From the NCBI GenBank assembly GCA_003194525.1, contig NBIV01000061.1, forward strand, positions 62,001 through 126,000: a stretch of DNA of 64,000 nt, written 5' to 3'. Each line of letters starts with the position of its first letter. Position 1 is the first letter of the stretch. This DNA comes from Gracilariopsis chorda (taxonomy: Eukaryota > Rhodophyta > Florideophyceae > Gracilariales > Gracilariaceae). Shown one piece after another: positions 50,809 through 61,167 of this stretch. Both the position numbers and the translations under genes were made by a program. The notes below the pieces were generated by a model, which was not told where the DNA came from, searched no databases, and saw only the letters and a list, made by a program, of their open reading frames with translations.

Positions 50809-51482
50809 ACGACTACCTCTGGACTAGGGACGCCGATGCGGGAATGTACTCTTCGAAGGTCGGCTTAAGAGAAATTTGATGGCGCGGATACTCCGAGTGA
50901 TACGGAATCATGTCCAAAACCACCACACTGCCCACCCAGACCTAACACTGCGTTAATTGGTGACGTATTCCGAGGGATACGGCAAGACCTATAGTACTTC
51001 CCGTTGGCCGGGTAACGCAGATACCAGACGTCGCGCAAGGCCGTTAACTGGAGGAGTTAAAACTCACATGGTAGAGTCTCCATCACAATCGGACTAGGGC
51101 GTGGGACATTCAGACAGTGGGGATATTCTCGCTGTGAGCTTCTCTTCAGCTCTGTCAGGAGCACCATCGGCCTTTTCGTCAGAAACGACAATCCCGTCCA
51201 CCCTGTCGAAGACGTGGTACAACTTGATTGCATCCAGGAAGGATTTCATTACGAAGTCAGTGTTCCCCAAGAATATGTAGAAACGTTTCACAATCTAAAA
51301 GTTCCAGTTGTAGCTCGATACGCAAAGATGCGCAACACTGAGACATCAATTCAATTCCTCCTACACTCTTCGGATACCATTGGTCAAGGATAAGATTACA
51401 AAACTTAGAAGGCCTTATATCCTAGTGGGCAACTCTGTCAGCCGTTAAGGACGACTTTTTTGCAAGGGGGAACAGCCCACTT
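50809..51482. other. Repeat-derived non-coding interval
   Basis: Includes CCGAG-GATACGG sequence twice (about 50890 and 50975) and a 16-bp word GCAAGGCCGTTAACTG (51035-51050) that recurs exactly at 56673-56688 just before R1 copy E. A short minus-strand frame (51291-51094, FYIFLGNTDFVMKSFLDAIK) is protein-like but unplaced. Confidence 0.4.
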
Positions 51483-52803
51483 CTAAAAATCTCGGCGTTC
51501 AGTGTCGTGTGGCGGATCTTGTTTTGAAGGATGCAGCTTTTCAGATCGAGGCTGCAGTTTAGTGTAGAAACCAGGACTCTCAAATTTCCGCGATCCTCTG
51601 CGATGGTGTGTCGAGCCACAGCCGTAGCAAAATCCTCGATCATAGGCGTTTCGTCTTTTATTCTTGACACGAACTACAGGCGATCGAGATTTGTTTTTCT
51701 GAGTAGAAAAGAGACCAGAAGAGTACGAACCCATGGGAGGCAAATGATCATATTGAAAGCCTAATGTTTTGTATTATGCATTCATAACCTGATTTAGCCG
51801 TTGCTCAGCGCGCTGTTCAACTCGTTGTGATACCATGTTATCGATTTCCGACTTCTTGTAAGTATTTCTGTGCTTTTCAGTGATGAATTCAGGTTTAAAA
51901 TGACTGTAAATGCATCAAGAAGGTTGAGCTTGCAACAGAGACATGTAGAAAATATGTTGCTTTCTTCCTCAAATATTGTTTTTTTTAGTGAGGAACTTCT
52001 CCAGTTGAAAATTCTCATTAAGTACTGAGGTGACTTCTGAGATAAGTGATTGAGCTTCGCTTTTGACGGTAGACAAACTCTCAAAAGATAACGGTCGGTT
52101 TTCATTTTGTCGAAGCACTGGTTCAAGATTACTAGAAGCTTTATATATTTGATAAAGCGACTTCATGATGATAGAGATTTCTGGTTGAAGTTTGGCTTTC
52201 GTTCAAGCGTCTGGTAAAGGTACAAGCTGAAGCTCGGCGTTATTCAGAGTTGATTTTATGTGTCAAGAATTGTTCAAGAGCGTGATTAAAAGTAACTTGC
52301 CACCTTGAAATGAGGCAGACAATCTAACATGCATTAGGTTTCAACAGCTACACTGCAAAAGCCCAAAGCAAACGAGGTCATTTTTTCTAATCGAGACTTA
52401 CAACAGGAGGTAACATCATTTAATGAGTACATCAAGCGTGTAACCACTGTTATCGGAGGACCAGCTGCGATTAGTTTGACAATCTGCTTCATGGCTTCAA
52501 TCTAGGCTGTCTGCCAGTAATTGATAAGGATTTTTCTCTGAGCTTCGACAACGATAGTTTTCCGCTCTTTGTAATATCTTGGTGGTAAAAGTGCCTTCCT
52601 AGTTTTGCATACACCGTTTTTTGAAGACGACCAGAGCCTTTTTTTGACACTGCTTGAATAGTTTTAACGAAATGCAAGACCTCCCGACGAGATTTTTGAA
52701 AATCTTCTGCAGGATTGAACATTGGAGGGTCTGGTTGCGTGAAGGGTTTTGCGCTAATCTGTGCTGGGCCCATAACTATTGGGTATGCGGACATTTTGCA
52801 CAA
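51483..52803 (-). pseudogene. Second gag-like retroelement remnant
   Basis: Minus-strand pieces in order: MSAYPIVMGPAQISAKPF and NPAEDFQKSRREVLHFVKTI (52803-52489), a helical coiled-coil-like stretch (52166-51794), then YDRGFCYGCGSTHHRRGSRK (about 51640-51600), which matches the C-x2-C-x4-H part of a zinc knuckle with the last Cys missing. Several frame changes. It fits a decayed Gag from an LTR-type element, unrelated by eye to the R2 gag. Confidence 0.45.
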
Positions 52804-53703
52804 AGCACAGAATCAGTAAAAGGAGGAGTCACAGTGAAAGGTCTTCCTTCTTCGTCACTATCCCCTGCCCTTGGCAGGCAGTGCCAAGCGCGACTCAAGA
52901 GTTTATTTTAGCTCATCCTTGGAGCAGCGCGACCTGCACGAGGTCATGTTAGCGTAAGTAGTTGAGCTTACGTCAGTAGTGCAACAAACCTAGTCTACAA
53001 TGGTATATTGATGTGTAATCTGTACCATGTCATGTGAGGTAGTGCCAATGATTTTAAATATGTCAGTTACATCGTGCCATAAAATACGTATGCCACTGAG
53101 CAGATTCCGCGTGACAGTTTTGCGTTACAACCGTCACCTATTGTAGACTTCACGTCAATTTTTTAGGTTATTGTATCACATAGTCCCAGTAATTTGGCAA
53201 CCCCTCTCCTAAAATTGACATGTACAGAACAAACTCATGTACAAATAACGTACAATTAATTACCCTCTTTTCAAAACATCTCATAAAAGAGGGTTCAAAT
53301 GATGGGTTTTTTCCAATATCAATGAAAACCTACACTATGATTTACCCATTCTGTACCCCAAAAAGAACCCTCAACAAAGCAACCTTCAAGGTGCACACAG
53401 TTTTTTGCACCTATTAATCATCACTTGAACACAATCAACTTCTATAACAACAATAACTTCTTCATGCACGCTACTATTTTCTTCCAGTTTATATAAAACT
53501 AGCGTGTGCCAACTCACATCCTAGGTAGCACCTATCTTATGCGTCATAGTAACTAAAAGAGCTTAGTTGTTTTACCGATCTTCTAACTACATTTTCTACA
53601 AACTTGTTTTAGATTGGACAACGAATTCATTTAGGTTCATATTCCTTGTGAAACAGAAAGTGGATGCATATTGTGCCTATATCATACTGTTTGAGTAATT
53701 CAC
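52804..53703. other. AT-rich interval, nothing recognised
   Basis: No protein-like frame, RNA gene or repeat recognised. Confidence 0.45.
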
Positions 53704-53970
53704 GAGTACAAGTGTGTGGAGAGTCGTGGCTGTGCCAGATGTTTTATCTACTTGTGCTATGGGTGTCCAGGTTGCCTAGCGCTGCCTTGCGAACCATGGA
53801 GAGGTTCAGTTGGGTGCCGATACGGGGCTGTGCCAGAATCGTCACCCATTTGAATTCATCGGTCAGGGGTTGCTTGGCTATGCCAACCAACTCATGCAGC
53901 GTCCGGGGTGGTACTGAGTACAAGAATATGGGTAGTCGTGGCTGTGCCAGACTTCCCACCTACTTGTACT
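53704..53970. repeat. Hairpin array, cluster 1 (apex GGCTGTGCC)
   Basis: Apices at 53728-53736, 53826-53834, 53877-53885 (GGCTATGCC) and 53941-53949. The clearest stem spans 53919-53970: GTACAAG pairs with CTTGTAC and the arms stay mostly complementary up to the GGC-TGT-GCC cap. The second (about 53815-53850) has outer arms TGGGTG/CACCCA. Separate stems with the same cap indicate a repeated structure rather than chance palindromes. Confidence 0.8.
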
Positions 53971-53983
53971 TGGCGAGCAGAGT

Positions 53984-54632
53984 GTGGAGCAAAACCCGTG
54001 CGGGTTGTAGCATTCGAGGCGTCCGACTCCTTGCTCCCTATGAAGGGTAGACTCAGTGGACGAGCCCTCTGCCTCCACACGAGTGTCAGGTGTAAATCCG
54101 ACGGTGGATACTGGCTATACCTGTACAGGTGAATACGAAGAATCCTGCGAGGAACGAGATCAGAGAAAAATCCAAGTGAGAGGACGTAGACAGCGTACTC
54201 AGCGATTCTAGTGTCCCAAAGGGGGAAAAGAACCAGACAACGAAGGGGTGAGGGTCGTGCCCACAGCAGCAACAGACCCAAGAACCATGGAGTAAAATAA
54301 AAACAACAACCAACGAAACAACCCAATACTGGTGCGGAGATCTGTCCTGCAACAGGATACACATAATAAACAGACTAATGTTAGACCCTTGGTCGGTGTA
54401 CTTACACAGATGTCCTAAGCGGTCCCAAGGTGGTAGTTGTACTGAAACCAAACTTGGTTACTCTCCAGATGTAGTCGTGAACCTACGAGGGCAGTTGCGA
54501 CCAGAGCCCGCTCTAGTTTGTCAGACTAGAGCGATGGTTTTGAAGACCAACCTTGGTTTAGTTTACTGTGACATCGCGACCGTGAGTCACTCCCATCAAA
54601 GTAAGGTTCACTAGAAATATGTAAACCAAATA
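53984..54632 (+). repeat. R1 repeat, copy C
   Basis: Begins TGTGGAGCAAAACCCG, contains GTGTCAGGTGTAAATCCGAC, and is followed by an R2-type end at 54639, the same arrangement as copy A. GTGTGGAGCAAAAC near its start is exactly inverted at 54898-54911 next to the second hairpin cluster. A perfect 8-bp hairpin (GCTCTAGT/ACTAGAGC) lies near 54511-54533. Confidence 0.65.
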
Positions 54633-54638
54633 AAGAAA

Positions 54639-54695
54639 TTAGTGCACACCTTCTCAGGGCCATACACGTGGAGAATCCAGTGTCAGGGTCCAAAG
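54639..54695 (+). repeat. Solo R2 end
   Basis: TAGTGCACACCTTCTCAGGGCC and CAGTGTCAGGGTCC match the R2 terminal repeat; the match fades after about 57 bp. Confidence 0.75.
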
Positions 54696-54910
54696 TAAGC
54701 TAACCTACTAAATGAATTCCGAAATTGGAGCCAAAAATTCCCACGCGTGCCACGCGTTTGTCCTGTACCAGTCCACCTAGAACTCACCTGAAGGGGAAAC
54801 TTCACACCGAATATTGCCACAATTGAACCCACAATTGGGGCAAATCCGTACATCGGTGATGCGTCTAAGGAGGATAAAAGCAACTCCCAAAGGAGATGTT
54901 TTGCTCCACA

Positions 54911-55058
54911 CACGGGTTGCTTGGCTGTGCCGAGCAACCCGTGCAGGGTCATGGGTGGTCCTGAGTAAAAGCAGGTGAGGAGTCGTGGCTGTGCCAGATT
55001 CCTCATCTACTTGTACTCTGCGTGCACGGATTGCTTGGCTGTGCCGAGCAACCCGTGC
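54911..55058. repeat. Hairpin array, cluster 2 (apex GGCTGTGCC)
   Basis: Three stems: 54911-54943 (15 pairs, CACGGGTTGCTTGGC capped by TGT, only one G-T wobble), 54963-55018 (about 26 positions, outer GAGTA/TACTC) and 55024-55058 (16 positions, one mismatch). The first and third are copies of one hairpin, the middle one copies the 53919-53970 hairpin. Confidence 0.85.
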
Positions 55059-55468
55059 GGGGTGAGGTATTCTGAAGGGGTGAAGTTGTGTCGCAAAACC
55101 GTGCTTTGTCTGTACGCTACGATAGATGCAAATGCCTCCTGCTGATTTGGACAAAGCACTACGAAGGAAAGTATTGAAACGTACTACTTTGAGCCAATAA
55201 AAAATATTTTTAACTGCCCTCATACGTTTCCGTTCGATATCTTGAACGAGGATGAGTACAATTTTGTCTCTACCTTCTTGCTCACGCCGATATGTTACGC
55301 TAGTATTTGCGCCTGTTTGCAGATTGCCCTGCATCACTCAGTACGTTCTTATTATATTTTATAGAAAGAAATAGTCCACAAAAACCATTGCAGAGTGTGG
55401 GAGCTGGTGCAGGAGTTAAAGTGCCGCCGCAAATCCTGTTTCACGAAAGAAACAAACACGAGAAAATC

Positions 55469-55873
55469 ATGGTCCAACTGCAAACTTTTGTGCAGACCAG
55501 CAAGCAGCATCTGGAAGTTCTGAGCAGTACCGCTACAGTAAAGGACTTTTCTCGTATTAACTTTCGCAAACAGAGTCTAGTAAATATCGAAAAAGCCCTA
55601 ACACGGAGGATGTTTATATTGAAGCGAAGGAGAGAAAGGTATGAAAATGAAGTGGCAGATAGGCATTCTTCACGCAATGCAGCACTGAAAAGTGGTTATG
55701 AGTGTTATATAGGGCACGAGAAAGAATCGAGATCTATAACGCAGAGCACAAACGTAGATCCGATGGACAGGGAAACAGTTGAATCAAATGTGTCTCGTAT
55801 AAAAAGAGTTCGGGAATGTGAATGTGAAATTTTGCGTTCAAGAGCTAGCTCAAACCGCTTTAACTGTTTTTAA
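55469..55873 (+). CDS. Hypothetical coiled-coil protein
   Basis: 134 residues from the ATG at 55469; the open frame reaches back to 55307 and a splice-acceptor-like TTTTATAG ends at about 55363. Content is charged and helical (KQSLVNIEKALTRRMFILKRRRERYENEV). No domain recognised. Being inside the repeat island it may be a retroelement fragment. Confidence 0.3.
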   Translation: MVQLQTFVQTSKQHLEVLSSTATVKDFSRINFRKQSLVNIEKALTRRMFILKRRRERYENEVADRHSSRNAALKSGYECYIGHEKESRSITQSTNVDPMDRETVESNVSRIKRVRECECEILRSRASSNRFNCF

Positions 55874-56201
55874 AGTAGTCTTGAAGAGAAGGCTAAGAAT
55901 GCGAAGCACTCTTCTGCGAAACCTATTTTATGACAATTCATTCCAGAACTGCCTAAAACAATCGAAGATGGCATCACGCTTTGGAGATTCGGGGACAGGC
56001 TGAAAACAATTGCGTTTCATTTGTTCCACAACGCTGGTTCTCGCAAGAAACTCTTGCAGGGATACACTAACGCATGGTGGAAGCAGTCCATGAGATGGTG
56101 ATACTACGATACGATGAGCAACTACCTTCCACATTCTTTGCGTGTGAAAGAAGTCAGTATAGAAAGACGCGATTGGAAATTCCAAAACTAAAGTGTTAGT
56201 A

Positions 56202-56633
56202 ATGATGGAAGCAAATTCGTTTTCGTTGTTTGCTGGTGAGGATTTGTTCTTTAAAGAAGATATCATTTCTGGATCAGGACTAAGAGCCATTGAAGATATT
56301 ATTAACCCCTCATATAGCAAGTCAACTTTGGCTAATATGGAACGATCTGAGAGGTTTTTCGTAGAGTTCGCTAATAAACACAAAGCTGGTGATCCCTACA
56401 CGGTTTCAGTCCAATCCAGTCAGCTAATCATGGATTGCTTGGTAGAAAAATGCCGATACAACACGATTAAGGAGATGAAGGTGGACACCATGGGAGGATG
56501 TGTGCAACAATTAAGGTTGGTGTACCAGAAATATGGTCACAACGCTAATTGGATGGTTAACAGAGAGACAAAGACGGCTACAGGTAAACGGTTGGAAAGG
56601 AACCCGCATTTTGACCAGTTTTGGAGAGCTTGA
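56202..56633 (+). CDS. Hypothetical protein, weak resemblance to tyrosine-recombinase core-binding domains
   Basis: 143 residues from the ATG at 56202. The central part, SKSTLANMERSERFFVEFANKH followed by QSSQLIMDCLVEKC and VQQLRLVYQKYG, has the helical pattern of the SAM-like N-terminal domain of phage-type integrases (S--T---Y---L--F--F). No catalytic R-H-R-Y domain is seen downstream. If right, this is a Crypton- or DIRS-type fragment. The resemblance is faint. Confidence 0.3.
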   Translation: MMEANSFSLFAGEDLFFKEDIISGSGLRAIEDIINPSYSKSTLANMERSERFFVEFANKHKAGDPYTVSVQSSQLIMDCLVEKCRYNTIKEMKVDTMGGCVQQLRLVYQKYGHNANWMVNRETKTATGKRLERNPHFDQFWRA

Positions 56634-56709
56634 GAGTTTAGCCTTACGCGAAATGGCAATATGAAACAACGTGCAAGGCCGTTAACTGAAGAGATTGTTT
56701 GCGACCATG

Positions 56710-58195
56710 TGTAGTGCAATGCCCGGAAGCGCGAGTGCACCGAAAGACGTTCGGGATTTTTCCTCGTTAGAGGTGAGCCCAGTTGGGTAAAACCCTCCCA
56801 GAAGTGGCACGACTATGTCGTGTTGTAAGGCTGAGGCCACCCGTGGCGACTTGCGCAGGGGGGTTGAGGCAAGACTCGGGTATCCGCAGGAGCGGAGTAT
56901 GGGGGAGGTCGTCCGCTAGAGAGGTGAGGTTCCCACTTTAATGGCACGCGCGAACACGAGCCGTGGGTAGTGGGAAAGCCACCTTGTAAAGAGAAAACAA
57001 GGGGGAACTGTGGTGCAATGCCCGGCGACGGGGGAACACCACGAAGACGTTCGGGATCTTCCTCTTACGAGGTGAACGCAGTAGCAGAGCCCTTCCAGGG
57101 ATGACACGACTAGTCGGTTGTAAGCCGAGGTCAGCCTTCACGACTTGCGTAGGAAGGGGTAGCTGGCAAACCAGAGAAGCTCCTTCCACACGGTGTATTG
57201 CTCCAAGTAGGAGGCACGAGTCCAAACGGTGGCGCACACGACAATGAGTCGGTGTGAGCCGCAGATAGCGGGGGCTACCCAAAAAGGGGAAAAGGAAAAG
57301 GAAAAGGAATAGGGAAGTGAGGGAAAAGGGGGCGAGTCACAAGAGGGACTCGATGGATATCGGCAGGGCCGGGTGAAACCGTATACACGGCGAAGCCACA
57401 ACTTTGAGTAGACTGGTATCCCAGAAATGGGTTCTGTTAAGCGAGCAAGGGGGTTGAACAAACCGTATGCAACGGGATACCTCTCCGTGGAGGAGTCAAG
57501 TACCGCCGAAGGCGTGAATGTTCGGAGCCAAGTCCTTGGTTAGACACCCTTCTTCGGGAAGATTCTAAGCAGGAACACCCTTGTTGGGGAAGTTTACTGA
57601 GGTGCAGCGGCGGTTGCCACTGCACTAAGTACAGTAGACTACCCAGTGTAATCACTAAATAAATAAATAAATAAATAGAATATTTCTAACCATGTATCCA
57701 CTACAGTACCACCACCCGTGTGACACGTGAGCGAGCCGTTGCCACGGCGCATTCCGGCTATGCCGTGCACCACGTGTATGCCCACTGTCGCCACATTGCT
57801 CCTGTTCATAACAGTGTAGTAATTGCCATCCCCGATATATCGGAAATTATGAACCAGTGCCTGGAATCCCCCCCCCTTAAGAAGGGCGTGCACTACAGGA
57901 ACTGAGTCACGAGTGTCGTGACGAAGACTAACGGCAGTGCCGAAAAATAAACCATATACAAGGCGAACACCAAGACAGTTGGAATAAAAATCTGAGTACT
58001 TGGATCCTTTACATAGGCAAGGGGTTTAGACTTTCTGCATGCTACGGTGCTTCCATCCAAGGACGAGTAGAGAACACGCGAAGGCGGTGAGGTCTAGAGC
58101 CAATTTCCTAGGTTAGGGTATCTTGTTCGGGACGATATACTGGTGCGAGGGCAACTCGCCGGCGTACTAAGTACTAGCCATCCCAGAAATGGGTG
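56710..58195 (+). repeat. R1 repeats, copies E1/E2, with duplicated halves
   Basis: E1 (from 56710, TGTAGTGCAATGCCCGG) and E2 (from 57009, TGTGGTGCAATGCCCGG) are about 300 bp apart and alignable (AAGACGTTCGGGAT, GGCACGACTA/GACACGACTA). The 3' halves are also duplicated: 57375-57650 and 57940-58195 share AACCATATAC, CCAAGTCCTTGGTTAG-like and CTAAGTAC...CCCAG blocks. The region is a nest of partial R1 copies. Confidence 0.65.
57656..57678. repeat. AAAT tetranucleotide microsatellite
   Basis: About five and a half TAAA units directly after an R1 end. Confidence 0.9.
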
Positions 58196-58479
58196 TCAAA
58201 ATAATAAATAGAATTAACTAAATTACTCCACTTTGATGGTTCATGTGCAGTACTTCGGCCAACCGCAAATTGAATCTTCCGTGTTCTATGTGTCAAATTC
58301 ATTATTAGTGGTTGTAGTTCATGTAATGCTCAAATTAAAAAAACATTCAGGAAATCAACCAAGTACCTAAAATCTTTCCCTGAGGAGATTGCACATCAGT
58401 TTGACGAAAAAAACTCTGAACAAAAGCAGAAACTTGTTCCATCGTTTGAGAAGGAGACATAGCTGTATTGGAAGAAGAA

Positions 58480-58914
58480 CTTTAATGTGATTTTGCTTCT
58501 TTTGTCCTTTCTCTTCAGCTTTTTTACGTAATCTGCGCTGTATTTGTTTCCTGTTCTTTTTCTGTCTTTTTTTGGATTTCTCATCGGTCATGCCATCTAT
58601 TTTTTTGTTTTTTACGATTTTAGTACTCTATAAAGTGCTTTACTTTATGAAGATCTTTTTTTCGGCATATAGGGCATTTCATAGGCATTGCTTTGTGTTC
58701 CCTTGTTTGATATCAATGTCCATCATCATCGATGTAGGGGACTATGTTTTTCCGTTTCCGTTCTATCTGGAGTAATGGATTCTACATACTCGAAATGAAA
58801 CACGTGATAGCAAGAAAATTCAATGACATGACCTTCGATGGCTTCAAAGTAGATTACGCAATCTTCGTTTTGGCCGGTATACCATATTGGGTCTTTAACA
58901 ATAAAAGAAAGCAA
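58480..58914 (-). pseudogene. Decayed second copy of the RING-like gene
   Basis: Minus-strand frames give DCVIYFEAIEGHVIEFSCYHVFHFEYVES, then in another frame MKCPICRKKDLHKVKHFIEY with a stop and NRKKQK, then a basic tail KKRQKKNRKQIQRRLRKK. The order and many residues match the ORF at 19858-20292 (VCRQMIEGNVVQLFCGHVIHFKCV, CPNC, WVDYDNRK, basic tail). Here two zinc Cys have become Tyr, and a frameshift and a stop break it. Confidence 0.65.
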
Positions 58915-59040
58915 AAGTTCACAGGAAGAAGAAACTGGTCAAGACCTGCAGGCAACGATTGTGGGACGCAAGTTCATGGCAAAGGGTCTTTAGTAGCTCC
59001 CGTAACGTTTTTCCTGCGTCACGCATGAAGCTCTGACGGT

Positions 59041-59679
59041 GCTGACTTTCGTGTCAGTTGACCATTTGTATGGCTTGTCAGCGAGGGTTCATATTCGTGA
59101 CACAACCCTCGATTTTGACCCTGTTTGCGAGGGTGGTCAAAAGCGGCTAACGTACGTGTGGGAGGGGTGTACAGATTTCATGAACTTCACATAAGTTAGA
59201 TCCTCCTCCAGCATGAGCATGCAGCCACAAGCCAGCAGTGGGAAGCAGCTATTCTGGAATTTATGCAAGCATGTTTCTATGAGCTTGGGCTTGCGTCAAG
59301 TTTCTTCGTCCATCGCTGACGCGGTGTCAAAGGTTTCACCTGCTTCTGTTATGGCGATGTTCGTTCGTTCGGTGCGCTCCTACGCCTTGTATCGAACCCC
59401 TTAACTATGTACAACGATACCATACAGTAATGACTTCGCAAGGAAGAAACAACTGCCTGTTGGACATGTAGTTGATTGGAGGCGTCGTGGGTGCTACCAC
59501 TGTGTAGGCTAACCTAACCTTATACCTGTACTCGAAGCATGCTTGAACTTGGTTTAGCTCGGCGTGGCCACGACAAGACCTTGCTCTTTCGAAGGGAACA
59601 ACTCCAATTAGCCTTGATACACCCCCCCCAACTATTGAGTCTTACACAGCCCAAAGTGCATGGCGTACGAGCGTCCACG
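59041..59679. other. Upstream region of three-TM family member 2
   Basis: Contains a short plus-strand frame (59213-59404) without recognisable content and, near 59070 and 59110, two GCGAGGGT words about 45 bp apart. Should include the promoter of the gene at 59680. Confidence 0.4.
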
Positions 59680-61167
59680 ATGACAGAAATACAGCTTGGA
59701 ATTGATCCCTCGATACTGAATGTGATAAAGTACGGTGTGGTCGCCCTCATTCTCACACCATTATTTGAGATCCTTGCCGATTCCCTCGTCAGTGCAAAGT
59801 CTACGTACGATGTACTCAGTGGCCACACAATCGAGTTCTCGCACTCTCAGCTTGGGATCTTTTCGCTGCATGGTACCTATTGGGGGCGGAGCCGCAATCG
59901 CTTCATGCTAATTGCTCTTGGCTTTGCGGTCATTGCTACAGAGTTGCTGTTTGAGTTCTCGTTTTCTTCCACCACGGTCGACCTTGAAGAAGTGCGACAG
60001 GTGTGGAAGCAGCCTAGCCATGCACAGCGCTATATTCCTGCTGCTGGTAGGGAACGTATCGAGCTTTACAGAGAGCCCACCGAGTTCCCTGGTGCAGTGG
60101 CTTTGCGTTGCACAAGAGGCCCTCGGACTATGCTTCGCTATAGGAGCAATCACACAGACGGAAACGAAAGGTACCAAGGCGGCTTGGAATTCCGCTTAAA
60201 CGGCAACTACACCATCCGCATGCCGTATAGGGCTCGCAGTGATGATGAAGTACTATGCAGTGCTACGCAGAAAACCGCAAAAGCCACGTTTATTGTTCCG
60301 CGGGTTGTGAGGACACGCACGGCTTCACAAGTCGAAGGAGTATCTCTTGAGGTTCCCACCAGCGGATATAAGTACATTAAATCGATTGTCCAGGATAACC
60401 CACCTCCGGTAATCGATCTCTTTCTCTACACTGATACAGAAGTCGGCGAAGTTAGATCTGGTGATAATGGCACATGTGCCGGTAGCTGGTGCCTTATACG
60501 AGATAGAGACCGTAGCTTCGTTCTCGTATTCTGGACGTTTGAGTCGATAGTAGTCGTGATAAAGGCATCTGGAAATGCCTTGGAGGGCTTAACCGAGAGA
60601 GGAAGACAAGTAAGACTGATTTTGACCATTATCTACGAAAACTTGTTCACTGGCATTGGTTTCAATGAGCTATCACCCTCATTGCGTGTTGCAGAAAAGA
60701 ATGATATGGAAACGCTTGCGAGATGGATGATTGTCGCGGCAAACGAAGAAGGTGTGGGAGGCCTGAAAGCAGCCACGGTGAACCGCACAGTTGTCGGGGG
60801 GTCTCGGCAGATGGCGACCGCTACTGGGTACTTGCCTGCTAGCGTATCCGGACTCGCTTTAATCGGCAGTTTACTGATGGTATCGTGCTTGCTTGTTCGC
60901 GTGATGATTGCAAGAATGGGTGATAAACAACAGCCTTTTGCTGTGAGGTTTTGGAGGCAATGGCGGCTGCAAACTACAAAGCAATATATGAGGGCAAAGA
61001 TGTTAGAGGACCTACAACACTATGGTTTTTGCGAGTCTGTCACTTTGCAAAACATTGGTTTTCGGCTTGACACTCACGGCGGTCCTGAGGCAACACTGCG
61101 GCTAATACCAATAGATTTGGCTCACAATTCCGTGGAGCTAAGTTTCACGACAGAGAACCAGAATTGA
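59680..61167 (+). CDS. Three-TM protein of a two-member family in this window (member 2)
   Basis: 495 residues from the ATG at 59680. An in-frame ATG at 59539 would add 47 residues, but the alignment with member 1 begins at 59680 (MTEIQLGIDPSILNVIKYG against MEELSLNVSPSVWNIIKYV), so the later start is preferred. Same layout: hydrophobic segment, LGIFSLHGTYWGRSRNR, hydrophobic segment ending ELLFEFSFSS, a ~290-residue soluble region with NYTI and NGTC glycosylation sites and paired Cys (CAGSWC), AANEEGVGG, a third hydrophobic segment (about 420-440) and a basic tail. Unknown function; probably a surface or endomembrane protein. Confidence 0.87.
   Translation: MTEIQLGIDPSILNVIKYGVVALILTPLFEILADSLVSAKSTYDVLSGHTIEFSHSQLGIFSLHGTYWGRSRNRFMLIALGFAVIATELLFEFSFSSTTVDLEEVRQVWKQPSHAQRYIPAAGRERIELYREPTEFPGAVALRCTRGPRTMLRYRSNHTDGNERYQGGLEFRLNGNYTIRMPYRARSDDEVLCSATQKTAKATFIVPRVVRTRTASQVEGVSLEVPTSGYKYIKSIVQDNPPPVIDLFLYTDTEVGEVRSGDNGTCAGSWCLIRDRDRSFVLVFWTFESIVVVIKASGNALEGLTERGRQVRLILTIIYENLFTGIGFNELSPSLRVAEKNDMETLARWMIVAANEEGVGGLKAATVNRTVVGGSRQMATATGYLPASVSGLALIGSLLMVSCLLVRVMIARMGDKQQPFAVRFWRQWRLQTTKQYMRAKMLEDLQHYGFCESVTLQNIGFRLDTHGGPEATLRLIPIDLAHNSVELSFTTENQN

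Noticed and set aside
54777-55337. 186-codon minus-strand open frame
   Set aside because: It is a read-through of the hairpin array and repeat ends; apparent peptide repeats come from the DNA palindromes.
59539-59679. Upstream ATG for three-TM family member 2
   Set aside because: Alignment with member 1 begins at the ATG at 59680; the extra 47 residues have no counterpart.
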